Of a stretch of DNA of 63,123 nt, positions 44,843 through 52,959 are shown in pieces (position 1 is the first letter of the stretch; each line of letters opens with the position of its first letter). The DNA is from Mageeibacillus sp. UBA4314. Lineage in GTDB: Bacteria > Bacillota > Clostridia > Saccharofermentanales > Saccharofermentanaceae. A program made the position numbers and the translations under genes. The notes beneath the pieces were generated by a model that saw only the letters and a list, made by a program, of their open reading frames with translations, was not told the origin of the DNA and did not search any database. The stretch covers positions 1 through 63,123 of the forward strand of contig DGUI01000031.1 of the NCBI GenBank assembly GCA_002394605.1, in the 5' to 3' direction.

Positions 44843-47602
44843 TCAGTATTCTCCCAAATACTCCCAGTTGGACCTTTCGAAGATATCATCGTGAACGGAG
44901 TACCATGATCCGGGCAGGAAAGCCGTACCGTTATTCTCGCTGACCTTCCAATCCTCCGAGAAAAGGATATGCATGGGACCAAGATCCTTTGCATCATCAT
45001 TGATCGCTTTGCCCGTAAACGGATTGACCGGGTTATCGATGACGTTTGCCGTTGCCAGTGCCGGTACATCCGCATTCGTCATGAAATCATACGATACCGT
45101 GAATCCCGAACAATCGAAATCCTTCACCATCAGTACCGGATTCGTGTATTCCGCATCTATGCCGAGATCCTTGTTGACCAGGCTGTCCAGGTGCTCGAGA
45201 TTGAACCCGTGATCTGCAACGATAATGATCCTCGTATTATCCCATACCTCATTCTCGCGCAGATAGTCGAACCACTTGCCGAGCCTGACATAAGCAGCCA
45301 TGTTTACCTGATAATCAGCAACCTGGTTATACTTGAGCATCCTGAGAGGCTCGTCATCCCACACCTTTATCGAGTGGATCATGTCGTATGTGGTGTTATC
45401 GACATGCTCCTGCGGTACAAAGTCAGGAGACTGAAGGAGATTGGGCGAATGTGCCGTATCATTATCAATGCTGAGGAAACAGTTCATGTCAGAATCCGTT
45501 ATCGAAGTGATGCCGCTAAGCCCGTCCAGGACAGTATATGCATTCATGAACTGTGGCCTGATACCGGTAGACTTGGACATGTTCTGTCTGGTCTGCGGAT
45601 AATGGAATGACATGTCTTCCTCAGAATAGTACTTAACATTAAGGGATCTGTATCTTCCGCCGTCATAGAGCGACTGCTGGAGTATGACAGGAGCCACTTT
45701 AAATAAGCTGTAGAAGAAGAAATTACGGTCCCTGACACTGTTGGTCTGGATAAGTATCTCATCCGTATACGGATTCATCACGCCGTTAGCCAGGTAAGCA
45801 TTTATGTCCTTATACTGATCATAGATCGACAGTTCCCTAAGTTCACTGTAGTTGACATAAGGGGGATCTATGACTGTCGTGTGGAAGCCGTTCTCACTGA
45901 ACAGGCGGGGCATGACAAGAAGCGCCTCGTTATGTTTGTCCTTGAGCAGCTCATTGCTGCGCTTGTTCATTTCTTCAGGAGTATACTCGTATCCGCCAAA
46001 TAGTGCAGGCGCACCGAAATTAGTATGCCCGCCGAAAGAAATGGTATTCGGATAATATACAAAACCGTCAAACTGTTTTGCCAGCTTGGGGTTTTCCTGG
46101 AAGATATAAGGAACAAGACATCCTATCGCACGGTCGAGCATGAACACGACGACATTCTTTCCGTTTTTGGATAATGTGATGACAGGGGCATCTGAAGTCT
46201 TCACCCTGCTGCAGTAATCCCTGTATTCCGCATGAGTCTTGAATACGTTGACCATTCCCATTCCAAGAGCAGCGATGGCCGCCGCCATGACAATGAACCT
46301 TGTGACCGTAGGCAGGAACCTTACTGCCAGAAGGAGTGCCACCGTAACTACTCCTACTACTGCAAGATTGATCAGAATCGTCTCTCTGGCATAGCTGACA
46401 CCGTCATCATATTCAAGTTCAGCTGACAAAGTGCCAAAGCCCGTCCCGAAGAAAAGGTAATCAGTTACTGCGATGCCGGACAGAACCGTAACCGCATAAG
46501 CAAATATCTTCTTCCCCTTATCGGATGCAAGCAGATAGAAGATCCCCAGCCAGATGATAAATACGCCTGCTGATACAAAAAACGTATACCATACATACTG
46601 GTTGGGATTCTCAAGTCTGGCAACAAACATGAAATCTCCGGGAGATGAAGCTACAACTGATGAAGGGATCAGAAGGCCCGTGATAAGACAGAGCAGCACG
46701 CTTCCGCACAGATACAGTATCTTATCTCCTTTTGTAAGAGGTCTGATATCCCCCTCTTCCTTTTTCTTCAGGGGAAGGAACCGGAATGCCAGCGGGAATA
46801 CCATGATAACGAACAGTATCATCAGGAATCCGAACTTCAGTTTCCCGAGCTTGTCATAGAATACAAAGATCGAAGCGATGCCTGCCATACCGCATACGGC
46901 AAACAGTATCTCCAGGATAAGTCCTGAATGCTTGAGCTTGTAGAAGGTGTTCTTTATGAGCGAAAACAGGTTGTTAAGTGTCCAGTAGAATACGAGTCCT
47001 GACGGTGAATTGTAAAGAAGTACAAGGAATACCAAGGCTGTGACATACATTACGATCTTGGACTTGAATGGCTGTCCTTTCGCATAGATCTCAGATGAGA
47101 TTATGTTGATCACCGTCATTATGACAGGGAGCACATTTATGGTAATCCCACCGACCGTAAGCAGGGCATCCGGTGCCATAAGGTCGTTCACCGGACCAAG
47201 CTTAACTCCGCCAAGCATCGGAAGATGTGACAGGAAACGGTATGCAGCGATGAAGAAAGGGATCTGCAAAAGGAGCGATGTAAGACTCTTCAGAGATGAC
47301 AGGGGACTGTAATCCTCCTGCCTGTAATATGTCTGCAGGAGCATGACTCTCTCATCGCCCTTGAAATACTTCTTGATGTGATCAGCCATCGGCCTTAAGG
47401 AGTTCTCTTTCTCCCTTGTCTGCTGCTGGATCACGTCAGCTCGCCTATACAGGGGCAGCACGAGGAAATTGATCGCAATGCTCATGATGATCAGGCTGAC
47501 AGAAGGACTCCCTGACACAGCATTGGCCAGCGAGAACACAAACTCAAACAGGAGTTCAAGCGGCCTTATGATAATCGCAAAGAGAACATCAAGGAACGAC
47601 AT
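44843..47602 (-). CDS. YidC/Oxa1 domain fused to LtaS-like sulfatase-fold phosphotransferase, paralogue A
   Basis: 919 residues. Residues 1-222 form a complete YidC/Oxa1 core: amphipathic N-terminal helix, SIAINFLVLPLYRRAD, a coiled cytoplasmic hairpin with KYFKGDERVMLLQ, LLQIPFFIAAYRFL, and the closing PSGLVFYWTLNNLFSLIK. Asn45 replaces the groove arginine of YidC. Residues ~225-455 hold about seven more membrane helices, which would place the C-terminus outside. Residues ~478-919 are a sulfatase/LtaS-fold domain with FMLD (Asp490), GGHTNFG (Thr527, nucleophile position), DNDTAH (His718) and ADHG (Asp797-His798). Last in the five-gene alternating array; ends NWEYLGEY. Confidence 0.85.
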   Translation of the reverse strand: MSFLDVLFAIIIRPLELLFEFVFSLANAVSGSPSVSLIIMSIAINFLVLPLYRRADVIQQQTREKENSLRPMADHIKKYFKGDERVMLLQTYYRQEDYSPLSSLKSLTSLLLQIPFFIAAYRFLSHLPMLGGVKLGPVNDLMAPDALLTVGGITINVLPVIMTVINIISSEIYAKGQPFKSKIVMYVTALVFLVLLYNSPSGLVFYWTLNNLFSLIKNTFYKLKHSGLILEILFAVCGMAGIASIFVFYDKLGKLKFGFLMILFVIMVFPLAFRFLPLKKKEEGDIRPLTKGDKILYLCGSVLLCLITGLLIPSSVVASSPGDFMFVARLENPNQYVWYTFFVSAGVFIIWLGIFYLLASDKGKKIFAYAVTVLSGIAVTDYLFFGTGFGTLSAELEYDDGVSYARETILINLAVVGVVTVALLLAVRFLPTVTRFIVMAAAIAALGMGMVNVFKTHAEYRDYCSRVKTSDAPVITLSKNGKNVVVFMLDRAIGCLVPYIFQENPKLAKQFDGFVYYPNTISFGGHTNFGAPALFGGYEYTPEEMNKRSNELLKDKHNEALLVMPRLFSENGFHTTVIDPPYVNYSELRELSIYDQYKDINAYLANGVMNPYTDEILIQTNSVRDRNFFFYSLFKVAPVILQQSLYDGGRYRSLNVKYYSEEDMSFHYPQTRQNMSKSTGIRPQFMNAYTVLDGLSGITSITDSDMNCFLSIDNDTAHSPNLLQSPDFVPQEHVDNTTYDMIHSIKVWDDEPLRMLKYNQVADYQVNMAAYVRLGKWFDYLRENEVWDNTRIIIVADHGFNLEHLDSLVNKDLGIDAEYTNPVLMVKDFDCSGFTVSYDFMTNADVPALATANVIDNPVNPFTGKAINDDAKDLGPMHILFSEDWKVSENNGTAFLPGSWYSVHDDIFERSNWEYLGEY

Positions 47603-47617
47603 AAACCCTCCCGGATA

Positions 47618-48934
47618 TTATGCGTTTGCCGTTGCTGTAGTTGCAGTCTTGTTCTTCTTCTCCTTCTTGGATGAAGAGGGCTGAAGCTGCTGCTTTTTCT
47701 TCTCAGCCAGTTCCTTGTACTTATCTGTCAGATAATCGACAGTCCTTGAAGCACCTTCTCCGATATTGACCCATGCATCAGCTCTGATCTGGTCACGGAC
47801 CTCGGACAGTTCTTCACTGTGAAGGCACTCGTCGATGAGCTTGCCGATATCCTTGAGGTTATCCTTGTTGATCTCCATACCCATCTTGGGAAGGTTGGAC
47901 ATAACCCACGGAGTCTGGTCATCAAGGCTGTAATAGTCATACCATCCGTTATCGTGGTTAGTATCCATGTACATGATCGGCTTATCGAAGATAAGTGCAA
48001 AATCATAGAATACACCGGAATAATCCGATATGAGGATGTCTGCCTTATTGAGAACGTCAAAATTGTTAGGGCTTCTGTCCCATGTGAGCCTGTCACTGTC
48101 AGGGTACTTGGCCTTGAGATCATCCATCAGCTTCGCATCAGCGATAAATGACTGGGGATGAGGTCTGATGATGATATCATAATCAGTCTTGAGAAGTTCA
48201 TCGATCACAGACTCGCCGAGTCTGTTGAGGATGCTGCTCTCACCCCATGAGGGTGCAAGAAGTACTACAGGCTTCTCATTGTGAACGCGCTCTGTATTAT
48301 CGAGCCTCTCCTTCATTGCATCAAAGTAAGGCATACCTACGAGCTTCAATTCCTTTGCAGGGAGATGTCTCTTTGCTTCGAGCTCCCTGATGATATCGAT
48401 CTGATACTGGCCTGATGTCAGGATGGCATCGTAGTAATCCATGCCGAAGAGCCTGTATCCGCCGCATCCGAGTGAATGATACATATGAACGTAGTAATCA
48501 ACGAACTTGGACTTCTTCCACTGGTAAACCTCAAGACCGGGTGTTGTCGAGAGTACGATGGAAGCATTTACCATGTTGAGCTTGGCAAAAGCCTTATTGC
48601 CCTCACCTGCAAAAACGAACTTGACGTGCTCATACTTGAGGTCGAGCACCGGGTCGTCAGCATTAGTTGTCCAATACTCCACATCGATGCCTCTCTTCTC
48701 AAACTCGTCACATACGGGCTTGAACTGCTGCCAGTATCTCTTATCCTCAGCAAAGATAAGATAAGGGATCTTCTCTGACTCGGTCTTGTCTATCTTTCCT
48801 CTTGTGAAGAAGAACTTGAGTTTTACGATGGAAACCTTCGCGATGTATATTAAGAAGCCGATTATACCGATAAGCACGGTGAAGAGCATGCTGCCCGTAC
48901 CGGGATCGATATAAAGTCCGATAAGTTCGTTCAT
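47618..48934 (-). CDS. Membrane-anchored TagF-like CDP-glycerol phosphotransferase family protein, paralogue A
   Basis: 438 residues. The N-terminus LYIDPGTGSMLFTVLI is a single membrane helix of a type seen in surface-polymer loci; the rest is the GT-B-like Glyphos_transf fold with PSWGESSIL, IIRPHPQSFIAD, SDYSGVFYDFALIFDKP. The Lys/Ser/Thr-rich C-terminal tail (about 25 residues) is absent from its paralogue. It starts 1 base after the stop of fusion B, whose last codons (LGEY) contain its AGGAG site, and ends 15 bases before fusion A. Probably builds or primes a polyol-phosphate chain. Confidence 0.85.
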   Translation of the reverse strand: MNELIGLYIDPGTGSMLFTVLIGIIGFLIYIAKVSIVKLKFFFTRGKIDKTESEKIPYLIFAEDKRYWQQFKPVCDEFEKRGIDVEYWTTNADDPVLDLKYEHVKFVFAGEGNKAFAKLNMVNASIVLSTTPGLEVYQWKKSKFVDYYVHMYHSLGCGGYRLFGMDYYDAILTSGQYQIDIIRELEAKRHLPAKELKLVGMPYFDAMKERLDNTERVHNEKPVVLLAPSWGESSILNRLGESVIDELLKTDYDIIIRPHPQSFIADAKLMDDLKAKYPDSDRLTWDRSPNNFDVLNKADILISDYSGVFYDFALIFDKPIMYMDTNHDNGWYDYYSLDDQTPWVMSNLPKMGMEINKDNLKDIGKLIDECLHSEELSEVRDQIRADAWVNIGEGASRTVDYLTDKYKELAEKKKQQLQPSSSKKEKKNKTATTATANA

Positions 48935-48935
48935 T

Positions 48936-51689
48936 TTAGTATTCTCCTAAGTACTCCCAATTTGATCTCTCGTAGATATCATCATGCACGGTAAACCACC
49001 TTCCGGGCAGGAATCTATACCCGTCATTATCGGTTACCTTCCATTTTTCGGAATATATTATACACTGTCTTTCCTTAAATTTCTCAAGATTATTCACAGG
49101 ATTTCCCGTAAATGGGTTAACAGGATTGGTGATAATACCATCCATTGCCATGGTCGGAACATCCGCATTGGTCATGAAATCATAGTTTGTATTGAATCCC
49201 TTGCTTCCGAAATCCTTGATCATCAGCACGGGATTTACGTATTCCGCATCTATTGCAAGATCCTTGTGTTTCATTGTGTCAAGGTGTCCTGCACAGAATC
49301 CGTGATCCGCGACGACTATGATCCTGGTATTATCCCAGACCCCGTTCAACTTCATGTATCTAAACCATTCGCCGAGCTTCAGGAAGGCAGCCATATTAAC
49401 ATGATAGTGAGCCACTTCATCATATGTGCTGCAATTGAGCTTCCTGCCGTTATGCTCTCTTACGAAATGCTGCCTGTCATATTCAGTGTTGTCCACACGG
49501 TCATAAGGGATGAACTCCGGCTCCTTCAATACGGCGATCATATGCGCGGTATTATTGTCCATGTAGAAGAACTGGTCCTTGGAGTCATCTGTTACTTCCG
49601 TGATGACCGAAAGGTTCTCGAGCACGGAATAACTGTCCATGAACGAGCCCCTGATGCCGAGTGTCTTGGAAGGTGTTGAGACAGACTGCGGATAGTGGAA
49701 TGTGGGATCAGGACCCGTCATTGTCTTTTTGGGCAGTGAATTATATTTGCCGTTGTTATACAGGGCATCCTGGAAAGGCAGCGGAGATGTCTTAAAGACA
49801 CTGTAACAGAAGAAGTTGCGGTATCTTGCCTTGTCTGACTGATAAAGGATCTCGTCAGAGTAGTAGTTCATCCTGCCTTCTGCAGCATAGGCATCCATCC
49901 CGTCATACTTTTCGAAGATGGACAGGTCAGTCATCTCGCTGTAGTTAGCATACGGCGGATCCATGACCGTGATGTGATAACCGTTGTCACGGAACAGCAG
50001 CGGCATCAGGAGGAGTGCCTCATTGTGCTTGTCCTTGAGAAGGACGTCATCCCTCCTGTTCATGTTCGCCGGGGTATATTCATAGCCTCCGAACAGCGCC
50101 GGGGCGCCGAAATTCGTGTGTCCGCCAAAAGAGATCGTGTTCGGGTAATAAGTAAATCCGTCGAACATTTCGTAGAGTTCCGGCTTCTCGTCAAACATAT
50201 ACGGAACAAGACAGCCGATCGCCCTGTCTATCATGAGGACCATGACATTCTTACCTGTCCTCGTCATAGTTATCTTCGGCATCTGTCCGTCCCTGGTCTT
50301 GGCAAGTGCTTCATTGTACGCCTTGTTGATGTTTACGATATTATATGCTCCGGTAGCAACGGCAACTATCGTCACTGCTATGGCAATGCTGTTCATGACC
50401 TTCGGCAGGAACCGCCTGATGATAAGAGCGATGATAACGATGAACAAAAGTACCGATACATTCAGGAAGTTATCACCCAATGTATATTTCAAAGCGCTGT
50501 CGAGGCCGAGCTCGGGGGACATCGTGCCCAGAGTCATGCCAAAGAACATATAGTCAGCCGTGGCGATGACCGCATAGGCAAGGAGCACGTTTGTAAAGAG
50601 CTTCCTGCCGCTGTCAGAAGCAAGAAGGTAGAAGACCCCCATCCAGCAGAAGAACACTCCGAAGCTTATCTGGAGGGAATACCAGACATAGACGGAGGGA
50701 TCGAACATCTTGGATATGTACATGAAGTCCTCCGCGGAGGAATTGATGACCGCAGAAGGGATGTGCATTCCCAAAAGGACTGACAGGTACAGGCTGCAGA
50801 ACAGATATAAGATCTTATCCGCGGAAGTGATCTTTACTTCTTTTTTTGCTTTTTTTCCACGCAGGATCAGAGCAGAAAGCGGCAGGATCGCGGCAACACA
50901 GATCAGCATAAGCAACGATACTTTGCTGTAGCCGAGTTTTTTGCTGTATATGATGAGGAATACCGCACCCGTTATCCCTGCAAGAGCGCAGATCACCTTG
51001 AACACAAGCCCGGGATCCCTGAGCTTATAGAAAATGTTCTTCACGAGCGAGAACACGTTGTTGAACGTCCAGTAGAATACGAGACCTGACGGTGAATCAT
51101 AGAGGAGCACCAGGAAGATCAGTGCAGACAGGTATAGAACGATCTTATCCTTGAACGGCTGTCCCTTAGTATATATCTCGGAAGATATGATGTTGATGAC
51201 AGTCATCGCGACGGGAAGCACATTTATGGTAATGCCGCCTATCGTAAGTAGTGCATCAGGCTTGGCCAGGTCCCTGATAGGTCCCATCTTGGCACCGTCA
51301 AGCACTGCAAGTTCTGACAGGAACTTATATGCAGCGATGAAGAAAGGGATCTGAAGAACGAGAGATATCAGGCTCTTCAACGAAGACAGCGTGCTGTAGT
51401 CCTGCTGTCTGTACAGAGTCTGCAGCATCATGATGCGTTCATCACCCTTGAATGCCTTCTTAATGTGATCTGTCAGGGGACGCATCTCGTTCTCTTTCTT
51501 ACGGGCATTCTGCTGGATTATGTCTGCCCTTCTGTAAAGAGGAAGTACGATGATGTTTATGGCAAGGCTCATTATAATGAGACATACCGTAGGGTTCTCG
51601 TAGATACCGTAACTTAAGGAGAATACCGCTTCAAACAGCAGTTCGAGCGGCTTGATCAGGATCGTATAGATAACATCAAAAATGCCCAC
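48936..51689 (-). CDS. YidC/Oxa1 domain fused to LtaS-like sulfatase-fold phosphotransferase, paralogue B
   Basis: 917 residues with the same layout as paralogue A: Oxa1 core 1-222 with SLAINIIVLPLYRRAD (Asn45 for the groove Arg), additional membrane helices to ~455, then the sulfatase-fold domain with LMIDRAIG (Asp488), SFGGHTNFG (Thr525), DNNTAH and ADHGFCAGH. Closest to paralogue A. The start is a GTG at 51689, four bases after the TagF-like B stop. Ends NWEYLGEY, whose codons supply the ribosome site of the next gene. Confidence 0.85.
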   Translation of the reverse strand: MGIFDVIYTILIKPLELLFEAVFSLSYGIYENPTVCLIIMSLAINIIVLPLYRRADIIQQNARKKENEMRPLTDHIKKAFKGDERIMMLQTLYRQQDYSTLSSLKSLISLVLQIPFFIAAYKFLSELAVLDGAKMGPIRDLAKPDALLTIGGITINVLPVAMTVINIISSEIYTKGQPFKDKIVLYLSALIFLVLLYDSPSGLVFYWTFNNVFSLVKNIFYKLRDPGLVFKVICALAGITGAVFLIIYSKKLGYSKVSLLMLICVAAILPLSALILRGKKAKKEVKITSADKILYLFCSLYLSVLLGMHIPSAVINSSAEDFMYISKMFDPSVYVWYSLQISFGVFFCWMGVFYLLASDSGRKLFTNVLLAYAVIATADYMFFGMTLGTMSPELGLDSALKYTLGDNFLNVSVLLFIVIIALIIRRFLPKVMNSIAIAVTIVAVATGAYNIVNINKAYNEALAKTRDGQMPKITMTRTGKNVMVLMIDRAIGCLVPYMFDEKPELYEMFDGFTYYPNTISFGGHTNFGAPALFGGYEYTPANMNRRDDVLLKDKHNEALLLMPLLFRDNGYHITVMDPPYANYSEMTDLSIFEKYDGMDAYAAEGRMNYYSDEILYQSDKARYRNFFCYSVFKTSPLPFQDALYNNGKYNSLPKKTMTGPDPTFHYPQSVSTPSKTLGIRGSFMDSYSVLENLSVITEVTDDSKDQFFYMDNNTAHMIAVLKEPEFIPYDRVDNTEYDRQHFVREHNGRKLNCSTYDEVAHYHVNMAAFLKLGEWFRYMKLNGVWDNTRIIVVADHGFCAGHLDTMKHKDLAIDAEYVNPVLMIKDFGSKGFNTNYDFMTNADVPTMAMDGIITNPVNPFTGNPVNNLEKFKERQCIIYSEKWKVTDNDGYRFLPGRWFTVHDDIYERSNWEYLGEY

Positions 51690-51692
51690 GGC

Positions 51693-52958
51693 TTACCCGG
51701 TCACCTTCTCCCCGTGAGTTTTCCCGGAAACTTCTTTGTATTTAGCCAGGATGAAATCTGCAGTCCTTGCGGCACCCTCATCCATGTGTACCCAGGTCTC
51801 AGATCTTGCCTTATCCCTTCCCTCTTTGAACCTTGTCTCGGTAAGGCATCTGTCGATCAGCGACTTTATGTCACCGATATTCTCTTCAGAGAGCTTTAAT
51901 CCCAGACTGTCCAGGATCTCAAATGTCCAGGGCTTGCGGTCGAGCCACCAGTAATCGTAGCAGTCCGGATTAAATTCCGTGTCCGCATACAATATCGGCT
52001 TGTCAAACGCCAGCGTAAAATCGAAGATGATCCCCGAGAAATCGGATATCATGATATCTGCCTTGTTGAGCGACTCGAAATTGTCGCTGTTCCTGTCCCA
52101 CTTAAGGTGCTCATTCTCCGGATACTTTGAGATGATGCCGTTCATCATGTCCGTATCAGCGATAAATGACTGGGGATGGGGTCTTACGATGATGTCGTAC
52201 CCCGTCTTGATCAGTTCATCCAGGATCCTTGTCCCGAACTTGTTGAAGATGCTGTTAGGTCCCCATGAAGGTGCAAGAAGAACAGTCCTGTTGCTGTTTT
52301 CCGCCTTGGGAGCATCCTTGATCTTCTGCCTCATGGAATCCATGTAAGGGATTCCGACGAGTTCGAGTTCCTTTGCAGGGAGATTTCTTTTCTTCTCAAG
52401 TTCCCTGACCTCATCGATCTGGTACTGGCCTGACAGAAGGATGGAATCAAAGTAATCGACACCGAACATCCTGTAGCCTGCGATGTCATTTGCCGCATGC
52501 TGGACATGCACATAGTGATCCACAAACTTTGATCTCTTCCACTGGTATACGTCAAGTCCCGGAGTCGAAGCAACGACGACTGCCGCATTAACCATGTTGA
52601 GCTTGGCATATGCCTTGTTGCCTTCACCTACGAATTCAACCTTAAGGTGTTCGTACTTCTTCTGATCCAAAGCGGGATCGTCAGGGGATGTTGTCCAGTA
52701 GAGCATGTCAACGCCGCGCTTATCGAGTTCGGCAACGATGGGTTCGAAGACCTCCCAGTACCTCTTCGCCTCAGCAAAGATCAGGAGCGGGATCTTGCTC
52801 TTATCCATCTTATCCATCTTGCCCCTCGTTATCACGAATTTGACCTTGACCCACAATACCCTGAAAAAGTATACGAGGAAACCTACGATGCTTATGAGCA
52901 CCGTAAAGAGCATGCTTCCCGTACCGGGGTCGATGTACAGATTTACCAGTTCATTCAT
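51693..52958 (-). CDS. Membrane-anchored TagF-like CDP-glycerol phosphotransferase family protein, paralogue B
   Basis: 421 residues, same design as the protein at 47618: N-terminal helix LYIDPGTGSMLFTVLI, then PSWGPNSIFNKFG, IVRPHPQSFIAD and SDFSGIIFDFTLAFDKP. Compared with soluble TagF the chain is short and lacks an obvious second transferase module. It begins 1 base after the stop of fusion C with GGGAG nine bases before the ATG, and fusion B follows within four bases. It lacks the basic tail of paralogue A. Confidence 0.85.
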   Translation of the reverse strand: MNELVNLYIDPGTGSMLFTVLISIVGFLVYFFRVLWVKVKFVITRGKMDKMDKSKIPLLIFAEAKRYWEVFEPIVAELDKRGVDMLYWTTSPDDPALDQKKYEHLKVEFVGEGNKAYAKLNMVNAAVVVASTPGLDVYQWKRSKFVDHYVHVQHAANDIAGYRMFGVDYFDSILLSGQYQIDEVRELEKKRNLPAKELELVGIPYMDSMRQKIKDAPKAENSNRTVLLAPSWGPNSIFNKFGTRILDELIKTGYDIIVRPHPQSFIADTDMMNGIISKYPENEHLKWDRNSDNFESLNKADIMISDFSGIIFDFTLAFDKPILYADTEFNPDCYDYWWLDRKPWTFEILDSLGLKLSEENIGDIKSLIDRCLTETRFKEGRDKARSETWVHMDEGAARTADFILAKYKEVSGKTHGEKVTG

Positions 52959-52959
52959 C

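Noticed and set aside
49974..50783. 269-residue plus-strand open frame
   Set aside because: Antisense to fusion B; His/Arg/Glu-rich shadow without motifs.
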